Source: Ascaphus truei
Taxonomy: Eukaryota; Chordata; Amphibia; Anura; Ascaphidae
Reading direction: 5' to 3'
DNA: 64,000 bases
Assembly (NCBI GenBank): GCA_036426205.1
Contig: WSYH01002437.1
Location: forward strand, 22,870 to 86,869
The position numbers and the translations under genes were made by a program. The notes under the pieces were generated by a model. The model worked only from the letters and a program-made list of their open reading frames with translations. It was not told the origin of the DNA and did no database searches. Below are positions 58,656 to 64,000 of the stretch, piece by piece. Within the stretch, counting starts at the first letter, position 1; each line of letters starts with the position of its first letter.

Positions 58656-59831
58656 AATTCATGTGAAAAAAAAAAAGTGAAACCCGTGTTACCGTTTTAA
58701 CACCGCACATACACCCCTGAGTTTTTGCATTTAACAGCATATTTTCTTTTCTAAGTCAATAAAAAAAACCCGGTGCCACTAAAAGACACAACAGATGAGT
58801 TAATAACAGGTAGAGTCGCTTGGCTCAATACGTGGCACCAAAGTGCTGCGATGAGTGTGTCTGCAGCACTGAAACATTTAATAGTTCCATCTGGTAACAA
58901 GTACAAATATGCTAGGTGCTAAGTCCTTCAAATCCTGAAGGTCAGAGGTGATGGTTGTTTATTCAAATGGTTTATATTTGTAATAATGATTAACCAGTCG
59001 GCTGCTGGAAGGAATCGCAATGCATGTGTATCAATTATAACAATTACAAGTTATAAAAAGGCCAGGTGTGCGCTGCAGTTGCGACAGAGCACACACACAG
59101 ACACGCACACGCTCCTATTTCGTTCACATTTAAGGTCTGAGTGAAAAGCGACAGCTTGTGAACTGCGAGGCACACAACAGAGGTAACACAATTACAGTCA
59201 GCGGAGTGAATGTTTAAAGTAAAGTGCTTACGTATAAAACTGCTGTTATTACAAATGATTAGTATTATTAGTATCATTTAATGCACACACATATTGCGTA
59301 GTGCAACAATAGGGTCGGAGGACAAAAAACAATACAATAACAAACATTAACATTGTTACAGAAGGTATGGAGGGACTTGCCCGAAGAGCTTACACTCTAT
59401 AAGGAAGGGTAAGTGGAAACACAGGGGATGAAAGATCGACGTGTTTCGGATTGTAACAAGTAGCATTTTCTGCTTGTCGTAACATCTGTTAGAAGCGCAT
59501 GAACTAAATTTCTTATATTTCATGCAGATCATTAGCCCATCAGACTTGAGAGAGTTTTGGGATCCTACGAAAAGATGAGGGAAAAAAATATAACACTTTC
59601 TACATCCCATTGTACAGGCTCAAGAAATACAAAGTGGATTACCTACAGTCAGAGCTAATGTCATTAGTGAATCACTGCCATATTAATACTATATAGTAAT
59701 ATTTAAGTAATTTAGGGGTCTTATGTATGAACGGTATGTATACGGACAGTTTCTTACACCTGCTGCAGAATTGTAAACTTATGCCCCTTCAGATGTGAAG
59801 TATTTTAGGGACTAATTAAAAGGGGAAAAGA
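58656..59831. other. No gene recognised; possible LINE tail at 59285-59410
   Basis: GCCCGAAGAGCTTACACTCTA at 59380 recalls the minus-strand L2-type tails. Otherwise nothing is supported. Confidence 0.35.
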
Positions 59832-60342
59832 ATGTTGCAGAGAGACGCAGAATGTGATACATCTCATTATAATCTGTGCACCATGTAACGCTCCCCAACT
59901 CCTCCTACTGACACCCCTCAAATCACACGCTGGGGCAGAGACGGAGAATGTGATACATCTCATTATAATCTGTGCACCATCTAACTCCCCCCAACTCCTC
60001 CTACTGACACCCCTCAAATCACACGTTGGGGCAGAGAGACGCAGAATGTGATATATCTCATTATAATCTGTGCACCATGTAACTCCCCACAACTCCTCCT
60101 ACTGACACCCCTCAAATCACACGCTGGGGCAGAGACGTAGAATGTGATACATCTAATTATAATCTGTGAACCATGTAACTCCCCCCAACTCCTCCTACTG
60201 ACACCCCTCAAATCACACGCTGGGGCAGAGACACAGAATGTGATACATCTCATTATAATCTGTGCACCGTGTAACTACCCCCAACTCCTCCTACTGACAC
60301 CCCTCAAATCACACACTGGGGCAGAGAGACGCAGAATGTGAT
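59832..60342. repeat. ~95-bp tandem array
   Basis: Five consecutive units with CAGAATGTGATACATCTCAT, TATAATCTGTGCACCATGTA, ACTCCTCCTACTGACACCCC and TCAAATCACACGCTGGGGCA. Units differ by few substitutions. The array continues after a LINE at 61478-61562. Confidence 0.9.
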
Positions 60343-61477
60343 CGTTGCATACTGTAGTAGTTACACATAGTTACATAGTAGATGAGGTTGAAAAAAGACA
60401 TGCGTTCATCAGGTTCAATCTATGCTAAATTTAGACTTATATCTATACTTACTTATTGATCCACAGGAAGGCAAACAAAACCCCAGTGTCATATCATATA
60501 TCACATATCAGTGTCATATCATTCAATGATATCTCATAAGGGGGAAAATAAATTCCTTCCTGACTCCAAGAATTGGCAATCGGATTAATCCCTAGCTCAC
60601 CATCCTTCCCATGTTTACTTACTTGGTATATCCCTGTATACCTTTCCTTTCTAAAAAGATGTCCAACTTTTTTTTTGTTACAAATCTATTGTATCTGCCA
60701 TCACAGTCTCCATGGGTAATGAATTCCACATTTTAACTGCCCTTATTGTAAGGAACCTTTTTCTTTGTTGCTGGTGAAATCTCCTTTCCTCCAACCTTAA
60801 GGGATAGTCCCGGGTCCTTTGTACTGCCCTTTGGATAAAGTTATTTTGAAAGCTCCTTGTACTGTCCCCAAATATATTTGTATATAGTTATCATATCCCC
60901 TCTTAGACGCCTCTTTTTATATAGAAATAAATCTAATTTAGCTAGCCTCTCCTCATAAGTTAGATTATCCATCCCCTTTATTAATTTGGTGGCTCTTCTC
61001 TGCACTCTCTCTAGTTCCATAATGTCTTTTCTAAGGAGTGGTGCCCCAAATTGTACTCCATATTCAAGGTGTGGTCCTAATTATGCCCCTTTACAAAGCA
61101 TTAGTATGTTTACTTCCTTTCCATTCATTGCCCGTTTAATGCAAGATAAGATCTTGTTTGCCTTGGCAGCTACTTCCTGACATTGGGCACTATTCCTAAG
61201 CCTGCTGTCTACAAGCACTCCTAAATCCTTCTCCATCAAGGATTGCCCCAATTTGTCCCTATTTAATGTGTAATTCGCCTTTTTATTCTTGCATCCCAAA
61301 TGCATAACCTTACATTTATCTGTATTAAACCTCATCTGCCATTTACCTGCCCACGTTTCCAGTCTCTCCAAGTCCTTCTGCAGAGAAATTAGATCCTGCT
61401 CTGATTCTATTACCTTACACAATTTAGTATCAGCAGCAAAAATGGAGACTTTGCTCTCGATGCCAACCTCAAGGTAC
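60343..61477 (-). mobile_element. CR1-type LINE 3' end, inserted in the tandem array
   Basis: The minus strand encodes the decayed C-terminal part of a CR1-family reverse transcriptase. Visible motifs, in order, are QKDLERLETWAGKWQMRFN, then KCKVMHLG, EKDLGVLVDS, KANKILSCIKR, a stop at about 61081, then HLEYGVQFGAP, ERVQRRATKLIKG and YEERLAKLDLF, RRLRGDMITIYKY. CR1 elements encode an endonuclease and reverse transcriptase; only the end of the latter remains here. A 3' UTR with CCTTCCTGACTCCAAGAATTG (plus strand reading) follows, and it ends in short TTACATAGT-type repeats. The in-frame stop and 5' truncation make this a dead copy. Confidence 0.88.
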
Positions 61478-61562
61478 CTCTAATTATAATCTGTGCGCCA
61501 TGTAACACTCCCCAACTCTTCCTACTGACACCCCTCAAATTATAAGCTGGGGCAAAATTGAG
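61478..61562. repeat. Continuation of the ~95-bp array
   Basis: CTAATTATAATCTGTGCGCC to CAAATTATAAGCTGGGGCAA; this is the partial unit beyond the LINE insertion. Confidence 0.85.
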
Positions 61563-61984
61563 CAAAATACTTTGATATATAGGGGCAGGGTGAAATTGGC
61601 TCCGGTTTTGCACCCAAATTGCCTTGATAAATAGTGAACAAGTGGCACAGGCACGATTAGCATTCAGCCAAAGCATGAAACTGTTTTTTCTGCAGCCAGA
61701 ATATTGGGACCATGATGTCAGAAGAGGCAGGTAACGCACAGCACATGGCAAACATTTTCTCCAAGGTTGTTTCAGGAGCAGCCTAACCGCTAATCCCACG
61801 GAAAACAGTTATAATCACAGAGTGGGAAAAATCAGGCACAACCCAAAATGCTTAACAATGGTTCTCCTTAGTTCAACCACCGTTGTTAAGAATGTAACGT
61901 TGGGGTATGAGAGAATCTGTGGGTTCGCCAGGCTGCAAGCACATATCAACACTTCGTCCACTCACTGACTCTTCTTTAAGATCC
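61563..61984. other. No gene recognised
   Basis: Spacer; nothing supported. Confidence 0.4.
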
Positions 61985-62165
61985 ATTGTATTGTGTATCA
62001 TTATTTACATAGCGCCCACTTCGCTGTACCTGGCTGTTGACGAGAGAGACAACAGAGTCCATGGAATTCTAACACAACAAGTGCAACGAACAAGATAAGC
62101 CAATAGGAAAGGAAACCCCTGCCCCGGAGAGCTTGCAATCTAAGTGGTATGATAGGAAACTTACA
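61985..62165 (-). mobile_element. L2-type LINE 3' tail
   Basis: Minus strand: CACTTAGATTGCAAGCTCTC, GGGGCAGGGGTTTCC and AGGTACAGCGAAGTGGGCGC, TATGTAAATAATGATACAC. No coding sequence left. Confidence 0.75.
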
Positions 62166-62440
62166 GAGACAGTGAAGTGCAGTAGATGGCAGTGCTTGGT
62201 AGGTGTGACTGTGGGTGTGCAACAGTAGCCACGAGAAGGTGCTTGTACAAGAAATGTCTCGTGGTAATTGATTGTTATAGTTATATAAGAGTGATTTAAT
62301 ACCACATGCTAACAAGTAAGAATAGCCCTGATTGTATCTGAGTTCTTCTCTGTTGTGACAGCCCAAATGTTGACGCTATTTACGGTGCTGCAGGAGTTAA
62401 ATTGTATTCCTCAATACAGATTCACAATCCTAATTCTTTA

Positions 62441-62541
62441 GCTCAGGGGTTCTCAACTCCAGCCCCCAATACCCCCCAACAGGTCAGGTTTTCAGGTGGC
62501 TTAATGAGTGGCTCAGTCGAAGAGCCTGCTTCGGCACAGGT
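62441..62541. mobile_element. Family A MITE (A16), partial
   Basis: CAGGGGTTCTCAACTCCAGC, AACAGGTCAGGTTTTCAGG and GGCTCAGTCGAAGAGCC; internal deletion and no right end. Confidence 0.75.
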
Positions 62542-62699
62542 GTTCATACATTACACACAGTAAGGATTGTTTGCATCAGCTTGGGTGTGTCTTTTATGTC
62601 ACAAAGTGACAATTTGGATGCATTTCTGGTACACAAAAGTGTTGCACACTTAGTGATTAATGTGACAGATCCTATACACATGTGCACCAACGACAACAT

Positions 62700-62890
62700 C
62701 CAAATCCCGCCTCTAATGCCTCCAAACTCCGCCTCCAAACTAACGCCAACCCCTAACAAATTGGTAAAACTTTAGTGCATCTCTGGGGGCCAATGTATAA
62801 AACTAATTTGTTAGGGGTTGGAGTTAGAGTTTGACGGCGTCAGAGGCGGAGTCAGAGGCGGAGTTTGGCGGCGTCAGAGGCGGAGTTTGC
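62700..62890. mobile_element. Inverted repeat with GGCGGAG units
   Basis: Left arm CTCCGCCTCCAAACTAACGC then CAACCCCTAACAAATT; right arm AATTTGTTAGGGGTTGGAGT then TAGAGTTTGACGGCG. The right arm adds tandem GTCAGAGGCGGAGT units. It looks like a short MITE with an extended right arm. Confidence 0.65.
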
Positions 62891-63305
62891 GGAGATATGC
62901 CCCTTCCATCACTTCCCCCCGTGTGATAAACAACGGGCTCGCTGAAAACAACCTTCATCGTAGCGTGTCCGTGGCCATGGCGTTTGCCGGGCAGGTGGTG
63001 AAATGTTTCCTCGGGGGTGAGCCACATAATCAGAGCGCAAACGGTGCCGGCCGACAGCGCCGATCGCTGCGGCAAATTGATTTCCCATCTTTACCGACAC
63101 TCCGGAAGATTTGGGGTTCCGTAAAAGCCACGTTCCTCTCTCGCGCTGGAGACGGAATACATTCTTCCTGATAAAGTGAGGATTTTTCTCCTTTTGTGCT
63201 ACTGAGAAATGTGATTATTAAATGACGTGTGCGGGACATATGTTGGCAAATCTCTTTTAAAGGAGCAACTCCTGCTATTTAAATTTTTGGTTTTTGTTTT
63301 TTTAA
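62891..63305. other. No gene recognised
   Basis: ORFs here overlap the inverted repeat and have no domain. Confidence 0.4.
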
Positions 63306-63420
63306 AACATGGGATTGAAGCAGGGGGGCGGGTCTTTTGGAGCTGAACCCCATTCATTTCAGCTGCGGGGACCCCCTGCTTCCCGAGATACTTACCTTCA
63401 ATGGGGGTGCAGTATCACGG
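63306..63420. mobile_element. Family B fragment (B7)
   Basis: ACATGGGATTGAAGCAGGGG, GCTGAACCCCATTCATTTCA and CCCCCTGCTTCCCGAGATAC; only one arm. Confidence 0.7.
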
Positions 63421-64000
63421 GAAGGGGGAGCAACTCGTTAGGAGTGAGTCTCACTCCCTGGAAGGCAGTATAAATCATTAGAAGTAAGTCTCACTCACTG
63501 GAAGGCGGTGTAACTCAGGAGTGACTCTCACTCAGTGAAAAGCAGTCTAACTCATTAGGAGTGAGTCTCACTCCCTGGAAAGCAGTCTAACTCATTAGGA
63601 GTGAGTCTCACTCCCTGGAAGGCAGTATAAATCATTAGAAGTAAGTCTCACTCACTGGAAGGCGGTGTAACTCAGGAGTGAGTCTCACTCCCTGTAAAGC
63701 AGTCTAACTCATTAGGAGTGAGTCTCACTCACTGGAAGGCAGTGTAACTCATTGAGTGAGTCTCACTCTCACTCACTGGAAGGCTGTATAACTCATTAGA
63801 AGTAAGTCTCACTCACTGGAAGGCGGTGTAACTCAGGAGTGACTCTCACTCACTGAAAAGCAGTCTAACTCATTAGGAGTGAGCCTCACTCCCTGGAAAG
63901 CAGTCTAACTCATTAGGAGTGAGTCTCACTCCCTGGAAGGCAGTATAAATCATTAGAAGTAAGTCTCACTCACTGGAAGGCGGTGTAAATCATTAGAAGT
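63421..64000. repeat. ~40-bp tandem array with higher-order period
   Basis: Units such as GTCTAACTCATTAGGAGTGA plus GTCTCACTCCCTGGAAAGCA. A four-unit block of about 157 bp recurs (GGCAGTATAAATCATTAG at 63464, 63621 and 63939). The array runs off the window end. Confidence 0.92.

Noticed and set aside
61081..61422. 113-codon ORF as a functional reverse transcriptase
   Set aside because: Only the C-terminal end of a CR1 element; a stop follows and the 5' part is missing.

Overview
This window is repeat-dense eukaryotic nuclear DNA, most likely from a frog or related amphibian. The evidence is: no prokaryotic gene organisation; LINE tails of the L2/CR1 type common in anuran genomes (26864-27330, 60343-61477); many hairpin-type non-autonomous DNA transposons; microsatellites; and several minisatellites. 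The species cannot be named from the sequence. No complete gene is visible. The only plausible cellular coding piece is one small candidate exon (54939-55038), with a strong acceptor, a strong donor and 33 open codons starting at ATG; I do not recognise its protein. I found no tRNA, rRNA or CRISPR array.

Layout. Positions 1-4925 are a noisy, indel-rich copy of 18338-24185. Both carry the same DNA transposon (429-4131 and 18760-23400), whose interior is a 33-bp tandem satellite, together with the same unique flanks. A third, independent insertion lies in the opposite orientation at 31189-41336. Because 33 is a multiple of three, the satellite is open in several frames and yields many spurious 11-residue-periodic ORFs. 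The satellite interiors look like unpolished long-read sequence, and two of the copies are interrupted by aperiodic C- or pyrimidine-rich blocks (20343-21425, 34030-38715, 40091-40545) that are best treated as suspect assembly.

From 5 to 18 kb and from 24 to 31 kb the DNA is a mosaic of dispersed elements. Family A is a palindromic hAT-like MITE, with sixteen loci in the window. Family B is a CCAAT-palindrome MITE, with seven. There are also mariner-like MITEs, L2 tails, (CA)n arrays and two CpG/G-rich blocks. From 41 to 64 kb come more of the same, with several clear nested insertions: 46371-46799 inside the palindrome 46210-46958, 48097-48583 inside another repeat, and a CR1 LINE at 60343-61477 inside a ~95-bp tandem array. 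Simple arrays lie at 44990-45722, 50885-51102 and 63420-64000.

I see no new biological system. The most useful observations are the satellite-bearing transposon with its probable false duplication, the nested insertions with visible target duplications, and the candidate exon.
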